Notes: generated from the letters alone by a model not told the origin. Positions 1 to 7,828 are shown, counted from the first letter of the stretch. The stretch is 16,688 bases of DNA from Actinobacteria bacterium UBA4719 (GCA_002404345.1 DHJN01000023.1:1-16688), one strand, 5' to 3'. A program made the numbers and translations.

Positions 1-71
1 GTCGGTGGCTGAGTCGGTGGCTGAGTCCGTGGCTGAGTCGGATGGCTGAGTCGGTGGCTGAATTGGTGGCT
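1..71. repeat. 12-bp tandem repeat with one 13-bp unit
   Basis: Units of gagtcggtggct, with small variants, run from 11 to 71, with a partial unit at 1-10. The unit at 35-47 is 13 nt (gagtcggatggct). On the minus strand the array codes SATD repeats before the odd unit and LSHR/LSHG repeats after it, so the extra base changes the antiporter frame. The array continues past the left edge. Confidence 0.85.
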
Positions 72-1384
72 GCGTCGGCGACGTCATCGACAGTCTGGCC
101 GTCCGCGCGCGAGCCTGCCGCGACGGTGAGCCGCAGCACTCCCTGTGGTTCCTCGGCCAGGCGCACCCCGAGCGACCAGGGCTGGGGCTCCACGATGCGC
201 ATCGGAAGGTGAAGCGCTCGAGCAACCGTCGGTACGAGACTGCCCTGCACAAGGACAGAAAGTACGACGACGACGATGACGATGCCGTACAGCCGGTGCG
301 CGCCCGGGATGTTCGCGGCCAGCAGCAGGCTCCCCAGCAGGATGGGCACCGCGCCCTTGAGACCAGCGAAGAGCACAAAGGCCTGCTCGTTGCGGCGCAG
401 CCTGGCCGGCATCAGGCACAGTCCCACCAACAAGGGCCGGATCACGAGGGCCAACAAGGCGCCGAGCACCAGGCCTGGCACCCACACGTTGGTTCGTGTG
501 ATGTCACCCAGGTTCACGGTCAAGCCCAGTACGACGAACGCGACGATCTCGCCGAGGCTCGCGAGCGCTGAATGGAAGCGCTCGACCTCCCGCTTGTAGG
601 GGGCACGCTCGTCGCCCAGGACTATGCCGGCGATGAACACCGCAAGGAAACCTGAGCCGTGCGCGATGGTCGTCGCGCCGTACAGAACCAGCACGCACGC
701 GAGCGTTCGCAGCGGGTACAAGCCTTCGCTCGGCAGAGAGACGCGGCGCATGAACCACAACAGCGCTCGCCCGCCCGCCAGGCCAAGAGCCGCGCCCACT
801 CCCATCTGGAGCACGAACTCACCTCCGACCTGCACGAGAGCGCCACCGCCCAGAGATCCGGCGGTCAGCAGGCTCACCATCAGGGCGATGCCCACCGGGT
901 CGTTCGCCCCGGACTCGCCCTCCAGAATCGTCGAGGAGCGCCCGGCTATCTCCCGCTGTCCCAGGACGGAGAACACCACAGCGGGGTCGGTCGGCGCGAT
1001 GGCTGTGCCGACCAGAAGTGCGACGTACCAGCTGAAACCGAAGCCGAAGTGAGCCACGGCCGCGACGGCCGCCGTCGTCAGGAACGTCCCCGCGACGCCC
1101 ACCACGACGATGGGAGCGGCGGCTGCCCGAAATCGCCGCCAGCCGATGTGCATGCCGCCGTCGAACAAGATGCACAGCAAGGCCACGGTGACGATGCGCT
1201 CGACCGTGCGCTCCGGCGGCGCGTCCAGGCCGGGCAGGGCGGCCGCGGCAACGGCGGCCGCGGCCAGGAACAGCGCCGGTGCGGGAACCCGTAGCCGCGC
1301 TGTGAGCCGGTTGGAGAGCACCGCGGCGACTGCCGCCAGCGACAGAAGCAGCAGAAGCTGGGCGAAGGGGCCGGTGTCGGTCAT
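1..1384 (-). CDS. Cation/proton antiporter, CPA1 family, NhaP2/CvrA-like (3' end cut by window)
   Basis: Integral membrane exchanger expected to swap K+ or Na+ for protons across the cytoplasmic membrane. Read on the minus strand, the protein starts MTDTGPFAQLLLLLSLAAVA and continues as about a dozen hydrophobic segments. Diagnostic motifs are GTAIAPTDPAVVFS, GESGANDPVGIAL (the ND ion-binding motif of this family) and GLKGAVPILL. After the last membrane segment a short soluble part (LRLTVAAGSRADGQTVDDVA) resembles the start of a TrkA-C/RCK-C domain, as in NhaP2/CvrA. The start is the ATG at 1384, because AGGA lies about 7 nt upstream; an upstream ATG at 1412 is in another frame. The tail enters a 12-bp tandem repeat that contains one 13-bp unit, so the frame shifts there and the true C-terminus is outside the window. 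Family assignment is firm; ion specificity is inferred. Divergent from the pirin gene. Confidence 0.88.
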   Translation of the reverse strand, partial: MTDTGPFAQLLLLLSLAAVAAVLSNRLTARLRVPAPALFLAAAAVAAAALPGLDAPPERTVERIVTVALLCILFDGGMHIGWRRFRAAAAPIVVVGVAGTFLTTAAVAAVAHFGFGFSWYVALLVGTAIAPTDPAVVFSVLGQREIAGRSSTILEGESGANDPVGIALMVSLLTAGSLGGGALVQVGGEFVLQMGVGAALGLAGGRALLWFMRRVSLPSEGLYPLRTLACVLVLYGATTIAHGSGFLAVFIAGIVLGDERAPYKREVERFHSALASLGEIVAFVVLGLTVNLGDITRTNVWVPGLVLGALLALVIRPLLVGLCLMPARLRRNEQAFVLFAGLKGAVPILLGSLLLAANIPGAHRLYGIVIVVVVLSVLVQGSLVPTVARALHLPMRIVEPQPWSLGVRLAEEPQGVLRLTVAAGSRADGQTVDDVADAATNSATDSAIRLSHGLSHRLSHR

Positions 1385-1473
1385 GAACATCCTCAGGGGC
1401 AGTGGTCATCACGTTGCCGACCAGACTTCCCGGCGCACCACTGTCAGTCTATCGGCTCTGGCCTTAGCCTCGG

Positions 1474-2451
1474 ATGGTGAGCAACACCGTCGCCGACGTC
1501 TACGCCGGCTGCACCGACGACCCTGCAGCGCACGGGCGTGAGGCTCAGGTCTACGACGCCATCCACGCAATGATCAGCCCTCGCAACGAAGTTCTGCGGT
1601 TCCTGCCGCACAAAGAGAGACGGATGGTCGGCGCCTGGTGCTTCGCGGACGTCTTCGGCCCCACCGACGTTCATGACCAGGCCGGTATGGCGGTCGCGCC
1701 CCATCCGCATATGGGGCTGCAGACTGTGAGCTGGCTGGTCCAGGGAACGGTGCTGCACCGGGACAGCATCGGCACCACGGCGCTCGTGGAGCCTGGGCGG
1801 GTCGCAGTCATGAATGCTGGCAACGGAGTTGCCCACTCCGAGAACTCCCCGGTGGACCACGGCCCGGTGCTGCACGGTGCCCAGCTGTGGGTGGCGCTGC
1901 CCGAGGCTGCCCGCCGCGGCGAGCGCTCCTTCGTCCTTCACGAGCCCGCGCCGATCCGGGACACCCCCGGGTTGCGGGCCAGGGTCTTCATCGGCCGAAT
2001 GGGCACGACGGTCGCGCCGGCTCAGGGCGTGACTCCGTTGCTGGGTGCCGACCTCTCACCGCAGTCCCCGCAGATGCGAGCCGGCATCGTGCCGCTCGAT
2101 CCGGCATACGAGCACCTGCTGGTGCCGCTGGTCGGCGCGGTTCGTGCGTGCGGCAGGGACGTCCGGGCGGGTCAGGCGATCTATCTGGGTGTTGACCGCC
2201 ACCATCTCGACCTCGCGCTGACCGCGGACGCGCGGGTGCTGCTGCTGGGCGGGCTTCCGTTCGAGGAAGAGATCGTCATGTGGTGGAACCTCGTCGCGCG
2301 AAACCACGAGGAGATCGAGCAGGCGCGGCTGCAGTGGAACGCCGGCGGCGACTCGAGGTTCGGCGAGGTGTCCCACTATCCGGGCCCCGAGCGACTCAGA
2401 GCGCCGGACCTGCCCAACCTGCGGCTACGGCCACGAGGCCGCCGTCGTTGA
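1474..2451 (+). CDS. Pirin family protein
   Basis: Cupin-fold, metal-binding protein of 325 aa, close to the usual length (about 290-320). The four metal ligands of pirins are all present: His77 and His79 in APHPHMGLQTV, then His121 and Glu123 in GNGVAHSENSP. A C-terminal pirin domain follows, with LLLGGLPFEEEIVMWWNLVA near residues 255-275. Known members are quercetin dioxygenases, redox sensors or regulators of central metabolism (a pirin binds pyruvate dehydrogenase E1 in Serratia); which applies here cannot be told from sequence. The start at 1474 has no clear ribosome binding site. It stands alone, divergent from the antiporter with 89 bp between the two starts. Confidence 0.9.
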   Translation: MVSNTVADVYAGCTDDPAAHGREAQVYDAIHAMISPRNEVLRFLPHKERRMVGAWCFADVFGPTDVHDQAGMAVAPHPHMGLQTVSWLVQGTVLHRDSIGTTALVEPGRVAVMNAGNGVAHSENSPVDHGPVLHGAQLWVALPEAARRGERSFVLHEPAPIRDTPGLRARVFIGRMGTTVAPAQGVTPLLGADLSPQSPQMRAGIVPLDPAYEHLLVPLVGAVRACGRDVRAGQAIYLGVDRHHLDLALTADARVLLLGGLPFEEEIVMWWNLVARNHEEIEQARLQWNAGGDSRFGEVSHYPGPERLRAPDLPNLRLRPRGRRR

Positions 2452-2555
2452 GTCGCCGTCCTTGGGTAGCCGTCGCTGATCTGACAACCCCCTCCGGCCG
2501 CCAAGGGGCGACGCTCCGAAGTCGGGGTGGACGTTCAGGTGCAGGAGGGCGACAA

Positions 2556-2621
2556 ATGGGTGAACTTCGCCGTCTGATTGTCAATCTGGTCACGGCGAAG
2601 CATGATGTGCACCACCCTTGA
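2556..2621 (+). CDS. Possible 21-aa leader peptide upstream of the phosphodiesterase
   Basis: A 22-codon frame (MGELRRLIVNLVTAKHDVHHP) begins 6 nt after a near-perfect Shine-Dalgarno, AGGAGGG at 2543-2549, the strongest such site in this part of the window. Its TGA ends 3 nt before the ATG of the downstream gene, which itself has almost no ribosome binding site. That layout suits translational coupling or a regulatory leader peptide. An inverted repeat lies inside it. No known family is recognised; the purine-rich run could be coincidence. Confidence 0.4.
   Translation: MGELRRLIVNLVTAKHDVHHP
2565..2606 (+). promoter_or_regulatory. Nested inverted repeat and possible promoter before the phosphodiesterase
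   Basis: CTTCGCCGT (2565-2573) is repeated inverted as ACGGCGAAG (2592-2600), a 9-bp perfect dyad with an 18-nt centre. The centre contains the smaller palindrome GATTGTCAATC (2576-2586). TTGTCA (2578-2583) and CATGAT (2601-2606) could be -35 and -10 boxes with a 17-bp spacer, giving a start about 12 nt before the ATG at 2625. The dyad could be an operator over that promoter, or an RNA hairpin in a longer transcript. Confidence 0.4.
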
Positions 2622-2624
2622 GGC

Positions 2625-3440
2625 ATGACCTATGGCGAGGGAATCGGACCGCTGGCGATCGCCCACCGTGGTGGCGCCGGGCTGGCGGAGGAGAACTCAT
2701 TTGCCGCCTTTGGATTGGCGTCGGCCCTGGGCTTGCGTTACCTCGAGACGGACATCCGGGTGACCGCCGACGGTCAGCTGGTGTGCTTCCACGACGAGAC
2801 GCTCGAGCGGGTCACGTCCGGCACGGGTGCGGTCCGGTCGAGGTCACTGTCCGAGCTGCGCGCCTTGCGCATCAACGGGATTGAGCCGATCCCGACGTTC
2901 GATGAGGCCCTCGACGCCTTCCCCGAGCAGTGCTTCTCGGTCGACCTCAAGGAGCAGGCCGCGATCGGGCCGCTGGTGAAGTCGTTGCGGCGCAAGGGAG
3001 TTGCCGAACGAGTCTGTATTGCCGGTGCCTGGGACGGGTGGCTGGGTCACGTCCGTCGCGAGGTGCCCGCGGTCACGACGGCGCTGGGCTGGCGCTCGCT
3101 GACCGCGCTGCTGTCGTGTGCACGGGCCGGACTGCGGCCACCGAAAGCCCTGGCCACCGCACCCTTCGCGCACGTGCCGATCAAGCTGGGTGGCCTCCCG
3201 ATCTTCGTCGACCGGGTCGTTGCCATGTCCCATGACATAGGCGTGCGCGTGGTGACGTGGACGGTGGACGAGCCGGCCGTCATGCGCGGCCTGCTCGACT
3301 CCGGGGTGGATGCGGTCATCACAGACCGCCCCGACGTCCTACGCGAGGTGCTGATCCAGCGTGGCACCTGGCAGGCCGCCGGGGCGGCTCAGCTGAACAA
3401 ACCGAGCTCAGCCGATCTCGGGTCAGTCCTCAGCGGCTGA
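2625..3440 (+). CDS. Glycerophosphodiester phosphodiesterase (GDPD/UgpQ-like)
   Basis: Hydrolyses glycerophosphodiesters to glycerol 3-phosphate and an alcohol. The protein is a 271-aa TIM barrel with no signal peptide, so probably cytoplasmic. Catalytic and metal residues typical of the family are visible: HRGG at 14-17, EN at 23-24, Glu41 and Asp43 in [11 protein letters not shown], and His56 in CFHDET. Later segments ([26 protein letters not shown]) fit the rest of the barrel. The start is ATG 2625; GAGG immediately before it is too close for normal initiation, so initiation may depend on the upstream mini-ORF or be nearly leaderless. The last 18 nt overlap the 3' end of acs on the other strand. 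Confidence 0.92.
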   Translation: MTYGEGIGPLAIAHRGGAGLAEENSFAAFGLASALGLRYLETDIRVTADGQLVCFHDETLERVTSGTGAVRSRSLSELRALRINGIEPIPTFDEALDAFPEQCFSVDLKEQAAIGPLVKSLRRKGVAERVCIAGAWDGWLGHVRREVPAVTTALGWRSLTALLSCARAGLRPPKALATAPFAHVPIKLGGLPIFVDRVVAMSHDIGVRVVTWTVDEPAVMRGLLDSGVDAVITDRPDVLREVLIQRGTWQAAGAAQLNKPSSADLGSVLSG

Positions 3441-5378
3441 CGAGAGCCCGGTCTTGATCAGGTTCATCACGTTCGAGTCGGCCAGGGTGGTGACGTCACC
3501 GACCTCGCGGTTCTCGGCGATGTCCTTGAGCAGCCGGCGCATGATCTTGCCCGATCGTGTCTTTGGCAGCTCGTTGACGACCATGATCTGGCGCGGCTTG
3601 GCGATCGGGCCGATTTCCTTCGCCACGTGGTTACGCAGCTCGGCGACGATGTCGTCGCCCTCCTCGGCGTTGCCACGCAGGATGACGAACGCGCACACGG
3701 CCTGACCGGTCATCTCGTCGCTGGCGCCGACCACGGCGGCCTCGGCCACCTTGGGGTGGGACACCAGCGCCGACTCGATCTCGGTGGTCGAGAGGCGGTG
3801 GCCCGAGATGTTCATGACGTCATCGACCCGACCGAGCAGCCAGATGTTGCCGTCCTCGTCCTTCTTGGCGCCGTCACCCGCGAAGTAGATGCCGGGGAAA
3901 CGCGACCAGTAGGTCTCCTGGTAGCGCTCCGGGTCGCCCCAGATGCCGCGCAGCATGGCCGGCCACGGCTTGGTGAGGACGAGATAGCCGCCGGAGCCGT
4001 TGGGGACCGACTTGGCCAGGTCGTCGACGACATCCATCGCGATGCCGGGCACCGCAACCGTCGCAGAGCCGGGCTTGGTGGAGGTCACTCCAGGCAGGGG
4101 GCTGATCATGATGGCGCCGGTCTCGGTCTGCCACCAGGTGTCCACGATGGGGCACCGGTCGCCACCGATGACCCGGCGGTACCACATCCACGCCTCGGGG
4201 TTGATCGGCTCACCGACCGAACCCAGAAGCCTCAGGGAGGACAGGTTGTACTTCTCGGGGATCTCTTCGCCCCACTTCATGAAGGTGCGGATCGCGGTGG
4301 GTGCGGTGTAGAAGACCGTGACGCCGTGCTTCTCGACGATCTCCCACCAACGACCCTGGTGCGGGCTGTCTGGGGTGCCTTCGTACATCACCTGAGTCGC
4401 ACCGAGGGCGAGCGGTCCGTAGACGATGTAGCTGTGGCCGGTCACCCAGCCAACGTCGGCGGTGCACCAGAACACGTCGGTGTCGGGGTGGACGTCGTGC
4501 ACCACGGCGTTGGTGTACGCGCTCTGTGTCAGGTAGCCGCCGGTGGTGTGCAGGATGCCCTTGGGCTGACCTGTCGTGCCCGAGGTGTAGAGGATGAACA
4601 GCGGGTGCTCGGAGTCGTGCCCAACCGGGGTGTGGGTCTCGGCTGCAGCGCTGAGTGCCTCGTGCCACCACACGTCGCGGTGCGCGTCCCAGTCAATCTC
4701 GCCGCCGGTGCGCTTGACGACCAGGACCTTCTCGACGGTGCTCTCACCGCTGACGGCCTCGTCGACCGCATGCTTGAGAGCAGCTGCCGCGCCACGGCGA
4801 TAGCCGCCATCAGCGGTCACGACGACCTTGGCCTCGGCGTCACCGATCCGGGAGCGCAGGGCGTCCGCAGAGAAGCCGCCGAAGACGACCGAGTGCGGGG
4901 CTCCGATCCGTGCGCAGGCCAGCATCGTGATGACGGCCTCGGGGATCATCGGCAGATAGATCGCGACCCGGTCGCCCTTGCGGACGCCGAGGTTCTCCAA
5001 CGCGTTTGCCGCCCGCTGCACTTCGGAGAAAAGGTCGGAGTAGGTGATGTCCCGGGTGTCACCGGGCTCGCCCACGAAGTGGATGGCGACCTTGTCGCCG
5101 TTTCCCGCCTCGACGTGACGGTCGACGCAGTTATAGGAGGCGTTCAGCTCGCCGCCGACGAACCATTTCGCCAACGGAGCATCGCTCCAGTCGAGGGTCT
5201 GGTCGAAGTCCGTGGTCCACGTCAGGTACTTCCGTGCCTGTTCGGCCCAGAAACCCTCGTGGTCGGCGGCAGCCGCGTCATACAGGTCGGCCTTGCCGTT
5301 GGCTTGAGCGGCGAACTCGGCGCTCGGCGGGAACTTACGGTTTTCCTGGGACAGGTTCTCAAGGGTCTCGTGGGTCAC
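3423..5378 (-). CDS. acs: Acetyl-CoA synthetase (AMP-forming)
   Basis: Converts acetate, ATP and CoA to acetyl-CoA via acetyl-AMP, in the cytoplasm. The length of 651 aa is typical. Visible motifs in order: the phosphate-binding loop [11 protein letters not shown], the adenine-binding [10 protein letters not shown], the hinge region [20 protein letters not shown], and the C-terminal [11 protein letters not shown], whose Lys611 corresponds to the lysine that protein acetyltransferases acetylate to switch Acs off. The start is GTG at 5378, with GGAG 6 nt upstream. A GNAT acetyltransferase gene lies 122 bp upstream on the same strand, and acetate uptake genes follow further on. The 3' end overlaps the phosphodiesterase gene tail to tail by 18 nt, leaving no room for a separate terminator. 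Confidence 0.97.
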   Translation of the reverse strand: MTHETLENLSQENRKFPPSAEFAAQANGKADLYDAAAADHEGFWAEQARKYLTWTTDFDQTLDWSDAPLAKWFVGGELNASYNCVDRHVEAGNGDKVAIHFVGEPGDTRDITYSDLFSEVQRAANALENLGVRKGDRVAIYLPMIPEAVITMLACARIGAPHSVVFGGFSADALRSRIGDAEAKVVVTADGGYRRGAAAALKHAVDEAVSGESTVEKVLVVKRTGGEIDWDAHRDVWWHEALSAAAETHTPVGHDSEHPLFILYTSGTTGQPKGILHTTGGYLTQSAYTNAVVHDVHPDTDVFWCTADVGWVTGHSYIVYGPLALGATQVMYEGTPDSPHQGRWWEIVEKHGVTVFYTAPTAIRTFMKWGEEIPEKYNLSSLRLLGSVGEPINPEAWMWYRRVIGGDRCPIVDTWWQTETGAIMISPLPGVTSTKPGSATVAVPGIAMDVVDDLAKSVPNGSGGYLVLTKPWPAMLRGIWGDPERYQETYWSRFPGIYFAGDGAKKDEDGNIWLLGRVDDVMNISGHRLSTTEIESALVSHPKVAEAAVVGASDEMTGQAVCAFVILRGNAEEGDDIVAELRNHVAKEIGPIAKPRQIMVVNELPKTRSGKIMRRLLKDIAENREVGDVTTLADSNVMNLIKTGLSSAAED

Positions 5379-5412
5379 AGCATTCTCCAGATCACAGGCG
5401 GGTTAGAGTCTC

Positions 5413-5441
5413 ACTTAAGCCGGTAATCGCTCGCGCATCAA
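5413..5441 (-). promoter_or_regulatory. Possible acs promoter
   Basis: On the minus strand TTGATG (5441-5436) and TTAAGT (5418-5413) are separated by 17 bp, giving a predicted start near 5406 and a leader of about 28 nt before the GTG of acs. The -10 match is only moderate. Confidence 0.35.
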
Positions 5442-5484
5442 GGCCCCCGCTCTGATCGGGCGTCGGGCGGGCGGTTTGCGGCGT

Positions 5485-5503
5485 TGAGCGGTCGGATCGC
5501 TCA
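5485..5503 (-). terminator. Weak hairpin at the end of the GNAT gene
   Basis: TGAGCG (5485-5490) and CGCTCA (5498-5503) form a 6-bp stem that includes the GNAT stop codon. Flanking CGGC and GCCG can extend it with a bulge. There is no T-run, so at most a weak or Rho-assisted terminator between GNAT and acs. Confidence 0.3.
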
Positions 5504-6025
5504 GCCGAGCGATCTGCCAAGGTGGACAACGCCCGGCTGGCCGATGTAGTGGCCGTACGGCGTGCCGTCGACCTCGGTGTAGCCGGATGCCCGGTAGAGC
5601 CCGATCGCGCTCCTCTGTGGCTGGCCGGTCTCCAGGACCAGCCAGTCGAGGCCGGCCGCGCGGGCACTGGTTTCAAGCTCCGCCAGGACGATGCGGGACA
5701 GGCTACGTCCCCGGGCGGACGGGACGACATACATGCGCTTGATCTCTGCGGCGTTCGGGGAGGGCAGACCGGGCCGTTCTCCCAGCCGCCGCCACCCACC
5801 CATGGCGACGGGAACGCCATCGACGTAGCCCACCACGAAGTGCCCGGTGGGTGCCTCGAAGTCGGCGACCTCCATGCTGCTCTCGTCGCCCGGTCCGCCG
5901 TAGAGCTCGCGGTAGTGCGCCTGTACCTCGTCGGTCAGTGCGACGAGGTCCGGGTGGCCATACGGGCGGGGGATCAGCTCCACGCGAGGACTGTATGCCG
6001 GTCGGTCGTCTTGTCGTGTGGTCAT
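5501..6025 (-). CDS. GNAT family N-acetyltransferase
   Basis: Transfers an acetyl group from acetyl-CoA to an unknown amine. The protein has 174 aa and one GNAT domain: beta-strand HFVVGYVDGVPVAMGGW (62-78), motif A at AEIKRMYVVPSARGRSLSR (93-111), and motif B at LETGQPQRSAIGLYRASGY. The acetyl-CoA loop R-G-R-S-L-S lacks the usual glycine/alanine at its end, so it is slightly degenerate. The best start in frame is ATG 6025, which lies inside a 13-bp tandem repeat and has no Shine-Dalgarno; GTG 5983 (residue 15) is the alternative and would still keep the whole domain. It lies just upstream of acs on the same strand, an arrangement reminiscent of acuA/acsA in Bacillus, but the sequence itself looks like a general small-molecule GNAT. 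Confidence 0.82.
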   Translation of the reverse strand: MTTRQDDRPAYSPRVELIPRPYGHPDLVALTDEVQAHYRELYGGPGDESSMEVADFEAPTGHFVVGYVDGVPVAMGGWRRLGERPGLPSPNAAEIKRMYVVPSARGRSLSRIVLAELETSARAAGLDWLVLETGQPQRSAIGLYRASGYTEVDGTPYGHYIGQPGVVHLGRSLG

Positions 6026-6071
6026 GTCGTGTGGTCACGTCGTGTGGTCATGTCGTGTGGTCATGTCGTGT
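6012..6071. repeat. 13-bp tandem repeat covering the GNAT start codon
   Basis: Four full copies of tgtcgtgtggtca (6012-6024, 6025-6037, 6038-6050 with C for T at its first base, 6051-6063) plus a partial fifth copy to 6071. On the minus strand each unit reads ATGACCACACGAC, or GTG in one copy, so a start codon recurs every 13 nt in a different frame. Only the copy nearest the gene opens the GNAT frame. Confidence 0.9.
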
Positions 6072-6086
6072 CGGCGCGCCGCAGCC

Positions 6087-6114
6087 CCGACAACGCACTG
6101 GCCCTGACTACGCT
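6087..6114 (+). promoter_or_regulatory. Leaderless promoter for the membrane protein gene
   Basis: TACGCT (6109-6114) matches the actinobacterial TANNNT -10 and lies 7 nt before the ATG at 6122, the spacing expected for a leaderless mRNA. CCGACA (6087-6092) is a partial -35 with a 16-bp spacer. No Shine-Dalgarno precedes the ATG. Confidence 0.5.
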
Positions 6115-6121
6115 TCGCGCC

Positions 6122-7015
6122 ATGACCGCCCGACTAGCCGACTGGTCCTCGCCCGACAGAGACCCGATCCCTGAGAAGTACACCTGGTTCTCGATAGCCT
6201 GGCGCCTGGTTGGCGTGCCGGCAATGGCGTTGCTCTGGTGGGCCTTGGCGTTCCTGCCGTGGACGCGGCCCCCCCTCACCGTCAATTTCCAGAGCTGGCC
6301 GCCCACCCTGCCCGTCCTGTTCACCGATCTTGAGGTCGCCGTCTTCGGGCCGCTGGGGGCCTCCCTCGTCGTGGTCGCGCTGCTGCGGCGAGCAGGACTT
6401 GCCTTCCTGTCCATCCTGCTGGGCCTGGTGGTCCCGGCACTGGTGACGCTGACCCGCGGTGCTGACACCCACGGCAATGTCTTCAACCCGACACAGCGCT
6501 ACGTCATGCTTGGCGTGGGTGCGATCGCGGCGTTCGTCGGCCTGGCGATCGGTGCCGCCGCGATCAGGTCCCTGAAGGCGCTGGGATTCTTCGCCCTGCT
6601 CGCCGTTGATCCCGCCGTGTCGCTCATTGCGGTCCTTCTGCTTGACCCACGCGCGGACCGCAGCTGGCTGACCCGGTTAGCTCTCGCGGTGCTGTTGGTG
6701 CTGATCGCGTGGCGACGCTGGTCCGGCGTCCTGGTCTGGCCGATCTTCTTTGCCCTGTTCTGGCTCCTCAACCTCGTCAGGTCTGCGCTCGGACACGGCG
6801 CTCAGACCCTGCGCCACCACGTGGGTGGTCAGGACAGCACCGGTGTCGTCACCGATGCCATGGCTAGCTTCATCTCGTCGGCCTGGCGTGTGGCGCTGGG
6901 AACCAGCTGGGACATCTTCTGGCCGGCTGCGGTCATCGCAGCACTGGTCATCGCAGGCCAGCGCGTATGGCGTCGTGACCGTCAGCCGCAACCGACAGGT
7001 GGACAACCAGCCTGA
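6122..7015 (+). CDS. Multi-pass membrane protein of unknown function
   Basis: A 297-aa protein that I cannot place in a named family. It has about eight hydrophobic segments: WFSIAWRLVGVPAMALLWWA near the N-terminus, then around FGPLGASLVVVALL, FLSILLGLVVPALVTL, YVMLGVGAIAAFVGLAIGA, FFALLAVDPAVSLIAVLLL, LALAVLLVLIAW, WPIFFALFWLLNLV, and a last one near FWPAAVIAALVIAG followed by a basic tail. There is no obvious catalytic or transport motif. The start at 6122 is chosen because the hydrophobic N-terminus follows it and a TANNNT box lies 7 nt upstream; longer upstream reading in this frame is just the antisense of GNAT. It is divergent from GNAT, convergent with satP, and ends before a strong hairpin terminator. 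Confidence 0.75.
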   Translation: MTARLADWSSPDRDPIPEKYTWFSIAWRLVGVPAMALLWWALAFLPWTRPPLTVNFQSWPPTLPVLFTDLEVAVFGPLGASLVVVALLRRAGLAFLSILLGLVVPALVTLTRGADTHGNVFNPTQRYVMLGVGAIAAFVGLAIGAAAIRSLKALGFFALLAVDPAVSLIAVLLLDPRADRSWLTRLALAVLLVLIAWRRWSGVLVWPIFFALFWLLNLVRSALGHGAQTLRHHVGGQDSTGVVTDAMASFISSAWRVALGTSWDIFWPAAVIAALVIAGQRVWRRDRQPQPTGGQPA

Positions 7016-7035
7016 GCCCGGACCACCAGCGGACA

Positions 7036-7080
7036 GCAAGCCGCCCGGTTGCGTCAACAGGACGCAACCGGGCGGCTTGC
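7036..7080. terminator. Perfect 20-bp stem, bidirectional terminator
   Basis: Positions 7036-7055 and 7061-7080 are perfect inverted complements (20 bp, GC-rich, starting GCAAGCCGCC) with a 5-nt loop AACAG. It lies 20 nt after the membrane protein stop and 60 nt past the satP stop, so it can serve both convergent genes. There is no T-run on either side, as is common for terminators in high-GC actinobacteria. Confidence 0.85.
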
Positions 7081-7089
7081 CTCAGATCA

Positions 7090-7125
7090 CCCGACGTGTC
7101 GGGGAGTGCCGAGACCTCATGTCTC
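7090..7125. other. Two short hairpins beyond the satP stop
   Basis: CCCGAC/GTCGGG (7090-7103, 2-nt centre) and GAGAC/GTCTC (7111-7125, 5-nt loop) lie between the satP stop and the strong terminator. They may protect the satP mRNA 3' end or be incidental. Confidence 0.25.
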
Positions 7126-7140
7126 TCGATGGGGCCAGGG

Positions 7141-7755
7141 TCAGCGAGGCCAGGTCGGCAGGACGACGCGCTTGGCGGTGCCGTTGAGAACGCCCGCGAA
7201 GGAGGCGTACCACGCCACGAAAGCGGTGACCAGGCCGAGATAGCCGCCGATGTGGGTGATGGAGGGCGCGGCGGCGAAGGAGCCGACGGTCAGGCACGCG
7301 AAGGTCGCCAGCAGTACGGCGAACAGCATGAACAGCAATCCGGATATCCGTGCGGTGACTACCACCATGTAGAGCGTGAAGATGGTCCAGGCGAGCAGGA
7401 AGATGCCGACGCCCTTGGGCGCATCGGCCTTGCTCAGGCCCGAGTGCGCGATGAGGTACCAGAGAGACATCCAGAACGCGCCGTACGAGCTGAAGGCCAG
7501 GGCGCCGAACGTGTTGCCCTTGACGAACTCCCACATCCCGGCGAGCAGCTGCGCGATGCCGCCGTAGAACAGTGCCACGCCGAGGAAGGCGACCTCGGCG
7601 GTCTTGGGCAGCATTCCAGAGTTGAACGCGCTGAGCATGAATGTGGTGAGGGCGAACCCCGCCAGGCCTAGCGGTGCCGGGTCGGCGATCTGGGCGCCGA
7701 ACGACGGTGCCGCCGCGGTCGGTGCGGATGGTGCGTGGGTCGAAACCTGTGCCAT
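7141..7755 (-). CDS. satP: Acetate uptake transporter, GPR1/FUN34/YaaH (SatP) family
   Basis: Small membrane protein of 204 aa that admits acetate (and succinate in some members). The family signature DPAPLGLAGFALTTF is at residues 25-39, and GGIAQLLAGMWEFVKGNTFG at 65-84 is the second hallmark. Six hydrophobic segments follow the usual pattern. The 24-residue N-terminal tail is rich in Ala, Pro and Ser. The ATG at 7755 has a good ribosome binding site (AAGGA, 5 nt spacing). It lies on the same strand as the symporter operon and downstream of it, but 203 bp away with its own candidate promoter, so it may be co-regulated rather than always co-transcribed. Confidence 0.93.
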   Translation of the reverse strand: MAQVSTHAPSAPTAAAPSFGAQIADPAPLGLAGFALTTFMLSAFNSGMLPKTAEVAFLGVALFYGGIAQLLAGMWEFVKGNTFGALAFSSYGAFWMSLWYLIAHSGLSKADAPKGVGIFLLAWTIFTLYMVVVTARISGLLFMLFAVLLATFACLTVGSFAAAPSITHIGGYLGLVTAFVAWYASFAGVLNGTAKRVVLPTWPR

Positions 7756-7771
7756 GACAGTCCTTTCGCGA

Positions 7772-7828
7772 GGGCGGCAGGCCGCCCGGAGAACTCTCAG
7801 GCTAGGAGCGTGGGAGCTCGGCCGTCAG
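7772..7828 (-). promoter_or_regulatory. Candidate satP promoter and leader hairpin
   Basis: On the minus strand CTGACG (7828-7823) and TAGCCT (7804-7799) are spaced by 18 bp, and the latter fits TANNNT. The predicted start near 7792 gives a leader of about 37 nt that begins with a GGGCGG/CCGCCC hairpin (7787-7772, 4-nt loop) just upstream of the ribosome binding site. Confidence 0.4.

Noticed and set aside
3627..5426. Long plus-strand open frame of 599 codons opposite acs
   Set aside because: It is the antisense of a full-length, motif-complete acs; its composition is typical of a high-GC shadow frame and it has no domain.
5522..6121. Upstream extension of the membrane protein frame by 200 codons
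   Set aside because: It is the antisense of the GNAT and runs through the 13-bp repeat; the hydrophobic protein and its promoter fit ATG 6122.
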